A DNA stretch of 64,000 bases from Spirodela intermedia (Eukaryota; Streptophyta; Magnoliopsida; Alismatales; Araceae). The notes below the pieces were generated by a model that ran no database searches, was not told where the DNA came from, and saw nothing but the letters and a program-made list of their open reading frames with translations. A program made the translations under genes and the position numbers. Positions within the stretch are counted from its first letter, which is position 1. Each line of letters starts with the position of its first letter. Of the stretch, positions 46,901-59,640 are shown in pieces. The stretch is from assembly GCA_902729315.2 (NCBI GenBank), contig LR746278.1, positions 3,295,501 through 3,359,500 of the forward strand. The letters run 5' to 3'.

Positions 46901-47811
46901 TATGCAGAAAGAGTTATCATCATACCCAGACCTTGCGGCTTACCATTGTATTGCTGTAATTCTTGGACAAGCGGGTATGATGAAGGAGCTTTTTGACGTC
47001 ATTGATTGCATGAGATCTATCCCCGAAAAGAAGTTCAGGCTAGGAATGCTCCAAAAGTGGGATCCCCGGTTGGAACCTGACCTTGTTGTGTTCAATGCTG
47101 TGAGTAATTTATGCTTTCAAAACACTCTCTTAAGATTAGGCTGTTGTCGGTCTGTTTGTTGACATCAGCTATATGGAACTTGATTCTTAATGAAATCTTA
47201 ATGCTTCACTTCAAATTCTTTTGTTTGTAATTCTAGGTGCTGAATGCTTGCGTTCAGCAAAAGCAATGGGAGGGAGCATTTTGGGTACTTCAAGAATTAA
47301 AAGTGAGGGGAATAAAGCCTACAAACACGACATATGGACTTGCCATGGAGGTATATTTCATCTCTAGACAAGTTTTGATATTTTTATCATTAACCTTACA
47401 TTAACTTCTTTTGGGTTTATGTTCTTTTACTCTACAGTTTGACGGTAGAAATGTGACTATTGACTGTTGTTATTAATTTGGCATTTATTATCAAATGTCT
47501 GTGTATTTTAATGTCCTCATTGAGAATCTAAAATGGATTAAATTAGCACCCTCCTACCTGCATAAATTAATCTGGGAATATTTTATGATGTTACCGAATG
47601 GTTCTATTTTTACCTTTTTCACTGAACCTTATTTATTGCTTATATGGAGGTGAGACACAGGGATTGAGAAAGATCCTTCTGTGTATAATGAATGGTCCCA
47701 TTGATATAGCTCTTGAATGGGAACAATTGGGTATAATCAATACCGTATGTGTTACTAAGGTTGCGGCTGTGAATTAGGTTTCTCTCTTTCATTTGATCAA
47801 GTGTACTTATG

Positions 47812-47849
<38 letters not shown>

Positions 47850-50143
47850 CTATACCCTGACTAGTTCCCTTTTGACTAGTTGGAACGACAACAACCCCAT
47901 GTTAGCCCACGTTAGGTAACATTAGACGAGGCAAACAGATAATGTCATTTACCATCTGTCCTTCTGTGTCTTTTTTCCAGATAAGACTCTGATTCTTTAC
48001 ATTTCCATGACTTCTTGATCAGAGTTTCTTTTCTTTTTTGTCAGTGAAGAACTAATGAAAGTTTGGGTTGGCTAGTATTACATCCGGATAATCCAGTGGG
48101 CTGAGTCGAATATGCTCTAGATGGCAGTCAACATAAATTTAGCTATACTTGTCTTCCAAACCCAACAAGTATAGATAAACACGGACTAACAAGAAAATCT
48201 TTGACCATGGAGGGTCATTGTCGGCAATATCCCAGGATAGTCTACTTGATTACTTTTTGTAGCTACGAATCCTTGAAATTTACCCATCATTTGGTTTTGG
48301 TTGATGCCATCAACACATCGTTTGGTTTTTTTGAAATGAATTGGAATCATCTTTGGTCTACTTCTCCATGAATATACAGGCACTATATCCCTCCGTCCGT
48401 TTTTCTCTCTCTCTCTATGGTTTTTTATCTTCATCATCCAATACTATAGCCGAAATTCAACTATAAAACAACTCAGGTTGATAACTGTTTTGTTTTTCGT
48501 GTCCATATAGAAGAACAACTTTCATACATATTTACTGCGTTCTGGATGGCTTGAGTTTGGTGGGTCAACTTTATCTGTTACTACCTTGATTCTGTTTATA
48601 TATAATTTTTTTGGTACATTGTAAGCCAGTAGGGCCAAATTTTGTATAAAAATCTACAGAGGCTTCATAGCTCACAGCCATGTCTCCACATCACAGAAAG
48701 GGTGTACGTTCTATAGATCAAGTGAAGATTTGAAAAGTTAGCGCGAGCACTACTCTAATCGTTCCTAGTTTTCCATCTTGATCTTTGTGGTATCCTTTTT
48801 TTAGACTAATTTATTGGCTTGAACTGTAAGACTACCTATTTTATTTCAAACTATTATTGCTATTGAAGCTGGTTGACTTGAAAAGATTTTGCCGTTCAGG
48901 TAATGCTTGTATGTGGCCGGTACAACTTGGTGCATGAGTTTTTTAAGAAAGTTCAGAAGAGCTCTGTTCCTGGTGCTCTGAACTATAAAGGTATATATCA
49001 GTGACCCCAAGCAAGTTTTCTCCTTGGAGCACATTTCTCCTGTATTAAATACGGTGGTGCATTTAATCTGCAGTTCTGGTGAACACCTTTTGGAGAGAAG
49101 GAAAAGTGGATGAAGCTGTCTTAGCAGTTAAAGATATGGAAAGACGGGGAATAGTGGGCTCAGCCAGTTTGTACTACGATCTCGCTCGTTGCCTCTGCAG
49201 TGCAGGGAGATGCCAAGAAGCCCTTCAACTGGTTGGTTCTCGTCCCCATCCGATTTATTTAATCGAACCCATTTCGTGAACCCATTTCATGAATGAGTTA
49301 TAGAATTTTATTTACATTTCTATATTTGGGGAAGTCTCAAGCTAATTATGGATGACCTTTTTCCACCCTCAGATTGACAAACTGTGCAAGGTTGCCCAGA
49401 AGCCTCTGGTTGTGACATACACCGGTTTGATTCAGGCCTGTCTGGACTCTGGGAGCATCGAAAATGCCACATACGTCTTCAATCAGATGCACAACTTTTG
49501 CACGCCGAATGTTGTGACCTGCAACATAATGTTGAAGTCTTATGTGGAGCGAGGGATGTTTCAAGAAGCGAAGAACTTGTTCAAGATGATCTTGGAGGGA
49601 AATAAGTTAATATGCAAAAAATCTGACCTGCGAGGGAAGGTCATCCCAGACAGATTTACATTCAACACCATGCTGGAGGCATGCGCGAATACTGAAAATT
49701 GGGATGATTTCGAGTATGTGTATGAGAAAATGCTGGAGTATGAGCACCATTTCAATGCAAGGCGGCACCTGCGGATGGTCATGGATGCCTCAAGAGCAGG
49801 AAAGGTATCATTGATCTCTACAAACTTCCATAATATCTCAAAAAGATGCCTTTCTCCATGATTTTTTTGAGTAAAAGAAGCAAACAGGTGGTGATCATTA
49901 AATTTGGTGGTTGTCTCAACTTGTGTGTTTATGACTGTTCTCAAATGAGCAGAGATTGGATAGAAATACTGCAATCTTGAAGCCTTTCCATGTAGAGATA
50001 CTCACGCTGTTGATCTTTTCTTGTGTTTCAATGGCATTGCTCAGGTGCGATTAGTGGACGTAACTTATCATCACTTGATTCAATCGGGTCGGACACCACC
50101 TCCTGCTATTCTCACCGGAAGGCCGTCTCCGGCAGCAACATGA
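43939..50143 (+). CDS. EMB2279: P-class PPR protein, EMB2279/DG1 type, nine exons
   Basis: Exons (GT-AG): 43939-45164, 46321-46512, 46752-46833, 46908-47099, 47237-47350, 48900-48990, 49074-49231, 49373-49804, 50045-50143. Together they make 861 codons in one frame. Residues 1-400 are charged and low-complexity. A conserved lead-in (MELEQRIQDLAKW at the exon 1/2 join, then MPEWRFSRMMYSAKI) precedes about nine P-type PPR units (~430-829), for example EPDLVVFNAVLNACVQ, NYKVLVNTFWREGKVDEAV, YYDLARCLCSAGRCQEAL, VTYTGLIQACLDSGSIENA and FTFNTMLEACANTENWDDF. From memory these match Arabidopsis At1g30610 (EMB2279), paralogue of DG1 (At5g67570), chloroplast proteins needed for embryo or plastid development. 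P-class PPRs bind organelle RNA. No E, DYW or SMR domain is present. Both ends are uncertain: an upstream frame at 43725 looks like a transit peptide, and the last exon stops early. Confidence 0.85.
45330..45785 (+). pseudogene. Coding-like relic inside PPR intron 1
   Basis: One frame from about 45330 gives NVQNKHVDFFKLTCGLDLDI, a stop, then DDKVEEVLNKRHEHRRRFNL and KITRNNLESISAVPSL. A second from about 45637 reads GKAPGPHAVTPAGAKVLSSP, IDAYDYAEVPFGKENA and ends in a stop. The composition is protein-like and unlike an intron. I cannot assign a family. It may be a degraded gene fragment captured in the 1156-bp intron. Confidence 0.4.
47814..47851. repeat. (CT)n microsatellite in PPR intron 5
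   Basis: A pure CT run within the long fifth intron (47351-48899, 1549 bp). Confidence 0.95.
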
Positions 50144-50676
50144 TTGACGCCGTTTCCTGTCTTGTTCATTGCTCAGCCCGGTGGAACTACAGGAGTTCAC
50201 CAACAAGTCAACGGTGTATGTGTACACAGTACCCTCATCTTAGTCATGCCTCCAAGGATGCCCACGTGGAATTAAGTCAGACAGATAGAGATCCATCCCT
50301 GAGAGAGCCATGGGAAGAGCCGTGTGCTTCCAAAATCCTCTTGGTTCACAAGTCAAAATCTGCAGGCCCTCTTCTACAACGTATGATTCATTGATGAGCC
50401 AAGGGGGAGATTGTTATTTCGTGCATAATCATATGAAGATTATGATCAGAAGAATTGAATGCTGACAGGTCTAGAGATGCTGCGCGGATGGATGAAGCTG
50501 CAACATGTTTTCCCTTGCAACATTTCCAAATGGCTGGAATCTGTATAATGGTGACTAAATAAATGGCTCAAATTGCTCAACTGTGAAGTGGTATGAACAT
50601 CTGTGTTCATGGAAATTTATACTCTTTAAGGAAACTTCACAACTGCGGGGAATTGTCTTGGTGATATTTGCATCAG

Positions 50677-50682
50677 AATAAA
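50677..50682 (+). terminator. Candidate poly(A) signal of the PPR gene
   Basis: AATAAA lies 534 bp after the PPR stop codon; another AATAAA is at 50558-50563. Plant signals are loose, so both are only candidates. Confidence 0.3.
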
Positions 50683-50699
50683 ACATGGGCTGACTGAAT

Positions 50700-52157
50700 C
50701 CGGCCACAGCTACCGAAATTAACAAAAATTCTTCTCCAAGTCTTCAGACAATTATCTCACGATGCCAAAGTCAATGCCTGGTCCGGAATATGTGCTTCTA
50801 ATGTACTGTTGTCCCCCGGGCTTGGGCCCATTTCCGATTCCTCCCATTACGAATGGATTAGTGGGTAATATATCGTCGTGTCGGCCCAACAGTGAGGTTG
50901 AGGGCCCAATTGTAGTCTCACCGCCTCGTCAGTCCCCCAGCTACAACACTAGTATGCCTACGGGGATTTGAATGGACGAGATGCCCAGGTTGGACCCTTC
51001 ACTGGGGACCAATCTAAGGGGTTCTAAGCGTTTGGACAACTTCATTAAGTCAATGGTCCTATTTGTTTTGATAGATCAATGAGCATGCAATTCTAGTACC
51101 CATCATCACTGTGAGGTTACTCGAAAGAGCTTTTCTAGAGAGATGAAGTTTCTTGCAGACTAGCTTCTCCCCTCGCCGTGGTTTCTTCCTCTTCATGGAA
51201 TTGCAAGCTGCCGACACCTACCCTGCCATCGCCTTCGTCCCCGGAATGATTGGTACGTGCACCCTCGGAAGAATGTCTGAAACCCACTACCGGCTAAGAA
51301 ATCCATTATTTCTCAATCCAGTGGCTACAGCGCTCCGTTTTCTTTCTCCTAAGATGGAGAGTGGTCAGCGGAGAGAGGAGATGCACGTTTTCACAATATG
51401 GTTCTGTGGGAGTTCTCCCTATTCACCTTGACCAACTTGGAGGAATCTTTATATATTTCTCGAACAACTTTCTGAACCCAACCTCCGAGGTTATATGAAT
51501 CAACGATTGGCAAAAGTGACAAGTTTTCTTCCCACATTGTAATCTTATTTGCACTTCATTAATCTCCCCGCAGGATTAGATAAGTATATAAGAGAGAGAG
51601 AGAGAAGGAGAGAGAGAGAGAGTGATGGATATGTTCCATGTTCCCCTATGAGTTTTTAGAATCGTAGGGGGTTTTATCAGAAGACGCTTGTCCGCGCATA
51701 CCTCTCTGACTTGTCCAACCCAATCATTGAGATGGAAAGGAGATAATGAGAGTCGGAGAGAAAGGGGAATAAGTTTTATACATATAGGGAGAGACAATTA
51801 CACCCATCGCTTTTCCTGTCAAATCAAGCATTGCTTATTCTGAACAGTCGAAAACCTCTGTTTCCTCAGCTTTCTGTTCCATCCACCAGTTTTCCAAAGT
51901 TGTGGGTCTGGAAATGTTTTTCCCCAATCAAGCTGCGTCCCCATCGTCATTGTCTCCACGGTGTCGGACTCCAATAAACAACTAGAAAACTGAAGTGAGA
52001 AAGAGGGATGATATACTTCCCCGATCAATATCTCAGTCTAAAAGCAGGAAGCGAGGTTTAGAGCGAGACGAAGACTGATACTGCACCAACAACAATAAAC
52101 AAGGAGAAAATAATTGAGATGGTTTCCTAATATGTTCCTGGCGTCACCATGGTCTTT
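50700..52157. other. Convergent intergenic region between PPR and WRKY genes
   Basis: No gene is supported. A (GA)n tract lies at 51588-51622. The part next to 52158 is the WRKY 3' region on the minus strand. Confidence 0.4.
51588..51622. repeat. (GA)n microsatellite
   Basis: A GA run interrupted once by AAGGAG. The opposite-strand LSLSPSLSLS frame is its translation. Confidence 0.9.
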
Positions 52158-54728
52158 CTAAGGTCCCCTTTTCTTGGTTTCAGTAGATGAGTTTGCCACC
52201 CAGTCGAATATGGCCAAGGAGTCCTTGTTCTCTCTCTCAACTCCAATTAATGCCTTCGAGGCGAAAGCTAGGCCGAGAGGATCACTAGCATCCAGCTCAC
52301 TGAGATCTGCAAAGAAATCATCCGGCTGGCTAGAACTGTTCATCAGGACCTTGCAATTCGGTTCGAATACTAGGTTTAGCTCTCGTTTCTCGGTGTTGTC
52401 AACAGTTTTCTTCATCTCCCTCGCCTCCTCTTCTTTCACGGAAGGATGGCTGGCCACCTCTGGCAGCGGGGGGTTCCGGTCGCTTGGGGAGCTCTTCGTA
52501 GCTGAGGAACCGTTCTTGGTTGGTCGAGACCTTGTGGAACCGGCGAGAGAGTTCCTCTGGGTCGGCCACGGATGGTTGTGGTCTGATGTGTAGGTGATGA
52601 CCAGCATATTGGGGTCCGTCCGGCTACGTTCGACCTGTTTCCTTGCCGAGCAACCCTTGGAGCTGCTGCACCTGTAGTAACCCCTGCACACCAGTGAACA
52701 GAAATTTCTTGATTAAGAGCTGATCTCAAGGTTGGAGATTCCCGAGGTATAGATGATAATTTTGGACGGCAGTCTAACTTCTCCCCGTCTCTCTCCCCCA
52801 GTCTGACAACCTTCAGCCAACTCTCTCGTAATCAACTAAATGGCGACAAGATTCTTTCACGGAAGGCCAAGGCAGGTCAACAAATTAAGAAGATCAGTTT
52901 CCACATGAAAGGAGTCTAGGGATGGAACTGAGACTAGGAGTTTTTTCCATTCTCTCTAACACTCCCGTGCATCTTTAGTATAATCAAGGTCTGGATTGAT
53001 TACGGGAAAGAGTCCACTGTTTGTGCCAGGTAAAAATGCACCGTAGAAGGTACAAGGAAGAGACACCGAAGCACCATACATTTAAGTTCATCCTCCCTCA
53101 CTCAATTATAGAAGTTCCCCACTTAGAACTATGGAGTAGCATCAAACCCGAGTTCCGTTTCTTCGTTGTATTCCTCTTTCCATGAAATAATATCAAAGCT
53201 ACTGTACAGTTGAGAAAGGAACGAAGAAAGGAAAGATTTTTACCTCGGATATGGTGATCCTTTGATGGGCTTCTGGCCATACTTCCTCCAAGCCCATAGG
53301 TCGGATGGAACAACCTCTCCGCCTGGCCGACCGCCACCTGCCGGTGGTGCCGCAATGCAGACCACCTTCTTACTCAGGGGTTTTCTGAATAGAACGTAGG
53401 GAGACGTCAGATAAGGTAGAATCAGCTGTCCTCTCTCTTCTGTGCATTTTTCGGCGGATTCCTACTCAACTTGTGAGTTACCAGCCTTCTCTCACCCACC
53501 GAAATAGCTTAAATAAGAAGAGGAATAATTTATCTCTTTAAAGAGTTCCGCACCAGGACTCAACCGAACTCGAGGAGAGAGTCGTGAAAACTTCTCCGAG
53601 AGACATGGTTCGATACAAAATCAAGCTTACTGTCAACAAGGTATCCATTAGAAGCATGGTATCGGTGAGTTAGGGAGCCAAAGAGGCTGATGATTGATTG
53701 AATTTCAACCGTATCGCGGCGGACGATGCGTAGGTATGTGACCTTCTCCTGGATTTGATTATGACACTATCGCGGCGGACGATGCGTAGGTATGCTAGCT
53801 CAAATTACAGTTATAGAATCTACGAGATCGACTTGAAGAATACTGGACCTACAAAACCTTAACACACTCCTAGAAACCGTTTTATATCCTATTAGACTTT
53901 GCTTTAAAACTGTCAAGGTGCCATTGCCATGAAGGCTAGGCCAAGGTAAACGGGCAGTCCCAAAGAAGACTCTGCCTTCGGAGGAGAGAAAAAAGCAAGA
54001 TAGCTAAGATCTCAACTATCGTCATATGGCACCTTTGGTAAGATCTAACGTTTCTGTATCCAGGAGAAGGGAGAGAGGTTATCATGGTTATATTTGCGGA
54101 AGGACAAAAGAATGACGATTGTGCATACTATTACTGTCGTTATAATCGATGTTCTTGTTCTTATTATTCGAATAAGCCAGTTTCCCAGAATTTCTCATGA
54201 AAATTGGGTGAGGACAAATTCAGAACTATATACTGACCTTTTCTTGGTGCCAAGAACTTGAGGTGATGAAATCCGTGATCTTTCCTGGTCAAGGGGACAA
54301 CTCCGGGAGCCGCCGTTTGCCTTCATCCTATCAGCGACGAGGAGCTGAGGCTTAATTTCGCTCGGTGACATCTGAAGAACTCTTGAGAAGTCGTCTCCAG
54401 GTCTCCTTATATCGTTCCCGCCGCTGAGGGCCCTCTGCATGGCGGTGGCGGCACCTTCATCGTTCCCCATGCCGACCTTAACAACCCCACCGGCAGTCTC
54501 TGGACCGTCGAAGAACGTGGTTCCAACGAAATCGCAGATTGTGTTGCTACGGTCATCGGCGGAACTTTCCATTGACGGCGAGAAATTAATCGTCTCCATT
54601 GAGAGTTGCCACTCGATGGGAATTACCTGGTGGGTCTGGCCAAGTGCCTTCCCACAGCCGCTGGCACGGACAATATCAGCGAGATCTCCCTGCTCGCCTC
54701 CCACCCTTTCTGAGAAGTAGCTGCACAT
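52158..54728 (-). CDS. WRKY14/35: Group IIe WRKY transcription factor, WRKY14/35 type
   Basis: Three minus-strand exons, 54728-54238, 53384-53244 and 52683-52158, join with GT-AG introns into 385 codons. The start is the first in-frame ATG ([20 protein letters not shown]). The WRKY domain spans about residues 190-250: WRKYGQK at 196-202 and a C2H2 zinc site C216-X5-C222-X23-H246-X1-H248. The second intron splits the arginine codon in PYPR/GYYR (R211), the position conserved in group [13 protein letters not shown] and KKRK before the domain, [20 protein letters not shown] within it, [10 protein letters not shown] after it, and a late [18 protein letters not shown] place it with Arabidopsis WRKY14/35 rather than WRKY22/29. 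WRKY proteins bind W-boxes (TTGAC[C/T]); this clade is poorly characterised. It is slightly shorter than the ~420-aa Arabidopsis proteins. It converges with the PPR gene. Confidence 0.95.
53712..53794. repeat. 27-bp direct repeat in WRKY intron 1
   Basis: 53712-53738 and 53768-53794 are identical over 27 bases, with core CGCGGCGGACGATGCGTAGG, separated by 29 bp. The unit is far more GC-rich than the surrounding intron (53385-54237). Confidence 0.95.
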
Positions 54729-54911
54729 CTCCCTCGAAAGGAATTCCGGCAGAAGCAAGAAGATAAAGCGGAAGAGATATCTAGGGTTTCTGCATCCGTA
54801 GCCTCAGAACAAGCAGCCACTAGGAATTCTACAAGCAATCTAGGGATCTTCGCTACTCTTGACGCTTGTGGAGTACGAGAAATGGCAAGAAGCTGACACC
54901 CGCTCTTTCCT

Positions 54912-54962
54912 TTACTTTCTCCCCCTCCTCTCTTCCTCTCTCCTCTCTCCTCTCTCCTCTCT
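54912..54962 (-). promoter_or_regulatory. CT/GA-rich tract upstream of the WRKY start codon
   Basis: CCTCTC repeats on the plus strand (GA-rich in the sense of the WRKY gene) lie about 185-235 bp before the start codon, probably in or near its 5' leader. No clear TATA box was found. One W-box core (TTGACT) is at 55260-55265, compatible with WRKY autoregulation but common by chance. Confidence 0.35.
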
Positions 54963-55306
54963 ATTGCCGAGAAGATCATAGATACTTAAAAGTAAACAGA
55001 AGGAGTTTTCATATTTGGGCGACTGAGATGTGGATGAGGCCAGCAAGAAAGATCAGTGTACCATTTCTTTTTTCGTATATCTCTCTCTCTCACGTTGAAC
55101 GCTGACTTTCGTGGCGAGTTATTTCTATGCGCAAGGGGACGAAGGAAGGCAGTTCGCGAAGGAAAGATGTGGGGACGCATCCAACAGGCTTGTGACCCTG
55201 TCAGGAAACCCGACCTCGGGGCGGTTGGCGCGGTGAAATTCTTGATCTCGCCTCATGTCTTGACTCGAATTGGTTTCAAGAAAGTAGTTCGCTTAATTAC
55301 CCCCAC

Positions 55307-55311
<5 letters not shown>

Positions 55312-55372
<61 letters not shown>
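55312..55372. repeat. Compound (CT)n(CTAT)n microsatellite
   Basis: A CT run passes directly into eight or so CTAT units. It lies about 600 bp upstream of the WRKY start codon. Confidence 0.95.
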
Positions 55373-55374
<2 letters not shown>

Positions 55375-56270
55375 ATCCCTACCCTCCATGGCGGCACGAC
55401 CAGAAATTTAGTAACATCTAAGCTGGCTTGATGCTTTGAAAGGAAGGTACAAATCGGCAACTCCATTTCCAAAGAACCGTGATAACATTTCCCTGGACTC
55501 TGACAGCGGCCTCAACCGGTAGACAAGCCAGCTCCTGGTGGCTAACTAATCTTTTCATGGCGCTGATGTCGATTCTCCGGGAGAAGAAACCTCGATCTAC
55601 ACAGGGCTCTCTCAGTAGACTCATTTCTTCGGCGAACTCGAAGGTTGCTTCACGGCCATTGCCCCCCTCACGTGGTACCGCCATAGAATATCGTTCTTGA
55701 CAGGCTGCTTTGCAGGCCGAGTCGGAATCCGGAGCCTGAGCAAAATGAAATTCTATTATCTGTAACCTTACCAGCTCGTCGTTGTTTATAAAATTACTGA
55801 TAAACGCGGCAGCATTAACTACTCTTTAAGTCGCCGTCGAGGAGAAGCTCCCCCTTAATTCGGGTGATTATAATACGGGAGTTCTTTATCCATACGTACT
55901 TGATATTTAATTGTCGCGACTTATTATAGTTGTTGTCATGAGGTAAGATTGCATCAACATTACCAAGTTCATGTGCCAGTGGCTAGATTGTTTACGTGTC
56001 GGAGAGGTTGTGTTTACACGGCATAACAATTATAGGCAGGCGACATCGCATCGTGGCTGAGGATTGGCCTAACAATGGGCGAGATCAATGGGTTTAATAA
56101 AAGCAAGATTATTCGATGGTTATGGTTTGTCTTTGGAGATTGACGCCAGTTGAAGGATAACTGTCTAAGAAGTAAGAAAATGAACTGAGCAAGCCGGCAT
56201 CTTGGCCCCTTTTTTTGTCTGTTCAAGCTCTTAAATGGATCGGATTAGCGCTTAAGCAGGGTCGGCATAA

Positions 56271-56291
56271 AACCCGTTGCTTCAACGGGTT
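56271..56291. repeat. Tight hairpin, 9-bp stem and 3-base loop
   Basis: AACCCGTTG, the loop CTT, then CAACGGGTT. It would look like a bacterial terminator stem, but the setting is plant intergenic DNA with no gene reading into it. Confidence 0.6.
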
Positions 56292-57078
56292 GCAATTTTC
56301 CATGTGATAGTCGTAAGATCACTCATAAGACGGCTTCATTTCTCCCCCGCTCGCTCGCTCTGGTTCTCACTCTTAGTTAGGCGATGCCTAGGCCCTCACT
56401 GCATAGAGGTCTGCTTTAGAGATCATTGATCGGTGTTCTCTCTGTGCTAACGGCAAGTCCGGGCCATGCGGAGTATCTCCGGGCTCGGTTATCTATTTGT
56501 TTTCTATTTGATCTCTATGTTTCGGTTCGGAAACCAATGACGGAGGAAATTGGTTTTTGTTTATTTTGATCACTGAATTCCAGAACCTCTTTGACCAAAT
56601 CAACATCAGCGATGGGTCTCTCTGGGCGTGGTGCCCTCTACGGTTATCACTTAGAACTCCGACGAGGATGATAGCAAGAGACTAAAATCCAAAATTTCAC
56701 CTGGAAGTAAAAACAATTCCGGTGCGGAAAAGTAGAATTTTCCTCTTATTTTTTAAGACAGATTTAAACCATAACGCAATGGCCAACTTGGCGAAGCGAG
56801 AACATAGTTATTGAGGTTGCTAGTAATGTATCGTTTGTTGAAGATTTAGAGGCTTGAATCATGTGATGTCAAGGACTGGGCTTAGTACCAATATAAATTT
56901 GTCGAAACGTTGATAACATTTTTATTTGAATTTTTACACTCTTTTCTAAATGTCTAACTGAGTCGTTTCGGCTATTCTTCTAATTTGTCAAAAAAGTTTG
57001 TCTCTGTAACTGAGTTGCTGTCAAACTCTATGATAGTTAACTATCTTTAGTGCCCTGACTTGAAATTCGACTCTTTCT

Positions 57079-57118
57079 ATATATATTTATATATTTATAT
57101 ATTTATATATTTATATTT
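57079..57118. repeat. TATATATTTA tandem repeat
   Basis: About four units of a 10-bp TATATATTTA-like repeat in a very AT-rich patch. Confidence 0.85.
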
Positions 57119-57959
57119 TTTCCATTTTGGAGTGTGGATTCGCCTCCAGTCTCTCTCTCGATTGTTTGTTCCCAGATGGCCTTGATCTCTCCTCCTTCGC
57201 CCTCTCACTCTCTCTCAAGCTATTTATGCTTTGGAAGTTGGAACCCTCTGAATCACCTCAACGGACCCAGCCCGATCCTCCATGTTCTTTTGCTGAGGCG
57301 GCGTCTCCTCTGCCCTACAACGCCGTCCATCTCGTGGCAGACGTAGACGAGTTATTTCCTCCCTCTCTCCTCCCATTTTTTTCTCTGATCTCCCTCAATA
57401 TCTAATGCTACAGAACCAGTTGTCCAGATGGGTTATCTGAGGACCACAAGTACTCATTAATGCATGGGGAAATTTATAGATCTGAACTCAGTTTGTGAAA
57501 ATCAAGAGAGATGTACGTGCATGGACAGCCAAAACTGTAGGCTTTAATATCTCCATCAACTATTATATTTCCTCTAGGGAAACAGAAACGTGACCCATGT
57601 TCATGACTGAGCGGACCACTCTATATAAATCCTATAATCGAACAACTTTCCCGGTGGGAATCTCACTGAGCGATCCGCCCTGCTCTCATGGAGAGGCTGT
57701 TTTGTCCCAAGGAATCAGAAGCAACTCTTGTCTGACTAACAGCGACTCCTTCGGGAAAACTCTAGTTTTTTGGTGTTAAGGAACCGTACTCCGAAGAGCC
57801 TCGAAAAGCACAAGTGAAGGGTCCACATGAGACTTTGTGAAGTTCTCGACAGGCCCAGGATAACCTGTCTCTGAGAGTAAGAGACGGGGACGGGAACAAT
57901 AGGAGAGATAAAGAGATGGGAAGAAATGGTACGAGATATAGATACAAAGCGAGAGAGAC

Positions 57960-57988
57960 ACAGACAGACAGACAGACAGACAGACAGA
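57960..57988. repeat. (ACAG)n microsatellite
   Basis: Seven tandem ACAG tetranucleotides. Confidence 0.95.
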
Positions 57989-58986
57989 GCGCTATTCCTG
58001 ACTGATCATAGGACTATCACGCATTCAGAGAATTTGGACTAATTACTTCTCATCTAACACCTCATCAGCACAGAAAAGATGCCCAACCCGGAACACATCA
58101 TAAGCTCCAACATTATTTAACCACCTAATGCCAACGAACACTCCTTATTCTAATTTACGGGCCAAAATCATGCAGGGGCCATGCCTAAGCAAATGACATC
58201 CCACGACGCCATGACCAGGGCTGCGCTTGCGTGTCAATCCACGTCGCTACCTCCCGGCGGTGGGCCCCGGGCATTTATATATCGTCAACAAAACAATGAA
58301 GACCCTGTCCCACCCCCATGCCCTTACGTCATGCATGAACCTGGACCTGGCTCTAGGATGTAATAATAGGGCTTGCCCAGGTAATCCTCACGTGAAAGAC
58401 CACCTAAGGAAACTACACGTGTGAGGTGACGGGACCAACACTGAAGGTGATGTACATCTCGATACAATGTAAGATATAAAAATTGGAACCCCATGGACTC
58501 GCACGCCTCAAGAGTCATGACCGTTGCCAGAAATGTTTTTGCATTTATACCCTCCGTCGTCCACGGCCACGGAGGGGACCTCTGGGGCTGTCGTCATAAA
58601 AAGGTTCGCATGGAAATGTGTTTCTTGAAATGGTGACTCTGCAGTTTTAAATTCGACAAGGGGGGGATTTAAAATATTGCCTGTTGATTATACCATCTGA
58701 GGCCAGCTAGGTTCATAAATTCCCCCTTGACAGAAAGCCCTTTAAGATTGCGTCATTAAAAAGGCCAATATCTAAACAGAAAATACCAGAATACCGGCGA
58801 TTTGACGTCCTTACCCTTAATTTTGACTGAGTCTTATGCCATCCTCCACTTACAGCAGTGGAAATCTGAAGCAAGAACTAAAACTGTTTCGACTTCCAAA
58901 GCCAAATTGGCCTAAAATTTCTGTAAACGACTTCTAAAGCCAAAATGTCACTAAGCAATAGACGACTCTCAATAGAATAAAATTAC

Positions 58987-58987
<1 letters not shown>

Positions 58988-59018
<31 letters not shown>
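58988..59018. repeat. (GA)n microsatellite
   Basis: A pure GA run of about 30 bp. Confidence 0.95.
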
Positions 59019-59019
<1 letters not shown>

Positions 59020-59640
59020 TGTGTGTCCAAGGCCAGGCCTATTTTTCTTAAAGAACACGTTTATAGTGCCCGAGATTGAAGAAATCAAGTGATTTATTCT
59101 CCTTCCGAGCTTAACTTTCAGGCCAACCCGGGAAGAACGAGGTCAAGCGTCAACTTATGTAGCGCTTTATCTGGAAATCCCTATATACGAAATGACATCA
59201 GCCGAACGGTCAAAATCCAGAATAAACAGATAAACGGCATCTTACACTGGAAGGAAAACAAGATCTGGAGCACGGCACATGGAATATGAGACAGTATCGT
59301 ACAAGGTCCGACAACCTTTCACCAACCTCTGTGAGAAGATAGTCGTCGGGATCTGATGGGAGTGGACATGATGAGGTGTGTGAAATTCCAAGTTAGACTC
59401 AGGATGAGGAGAATAAAAACTAAAGGTGTTCTTCTTTAGCAAGAATCTGGTGTGGTGGACAGCACAGACTTTTTTCTGGCCTGCATTGCTTAATGGAATG
59501 ATCCTCTTAACCAGGAAAGAGGTACATATATTTTCACAATATATATAAATATACATTAATGAGTGAGCAGGTCGATAGATGCTCACATGATGGTACCTTA
59601 CATCCTACCAATAAATACGCAAGATATGATATGACATTAT

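Larger units (their letters stand above)
55373..59640. other. Intergenic, no gene supported
   Basis: Scattered short frames carry no recognised domains. Contents worth noting are the hairpin at 56271-56291, the TATATATTTA repeats near 57079-57118, (ACAG)n at 57960-57988 and (GA)n at 58988-59018. Confidence 0.4.

Noticed and set aside
52174-52593. 139-codon plus-strand frame opposite WRKY exon 3
   Set aside because: Antisense shadow; the minus strand carries the WRKY zinc-finger residues and proper splice sites.
54729-54758. WRKY start ten codons further upstream
   Set aside because: It would use TTG. The ATG at 54728 is the first AUG in frame and gives the family-like MCS... start.
56271-56291. 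Rho-independent-like terminator stem
   Set aside because: Perfect short hairpin, but this is plant nuclear intergenic DNA and no T-run or gene precedes it.
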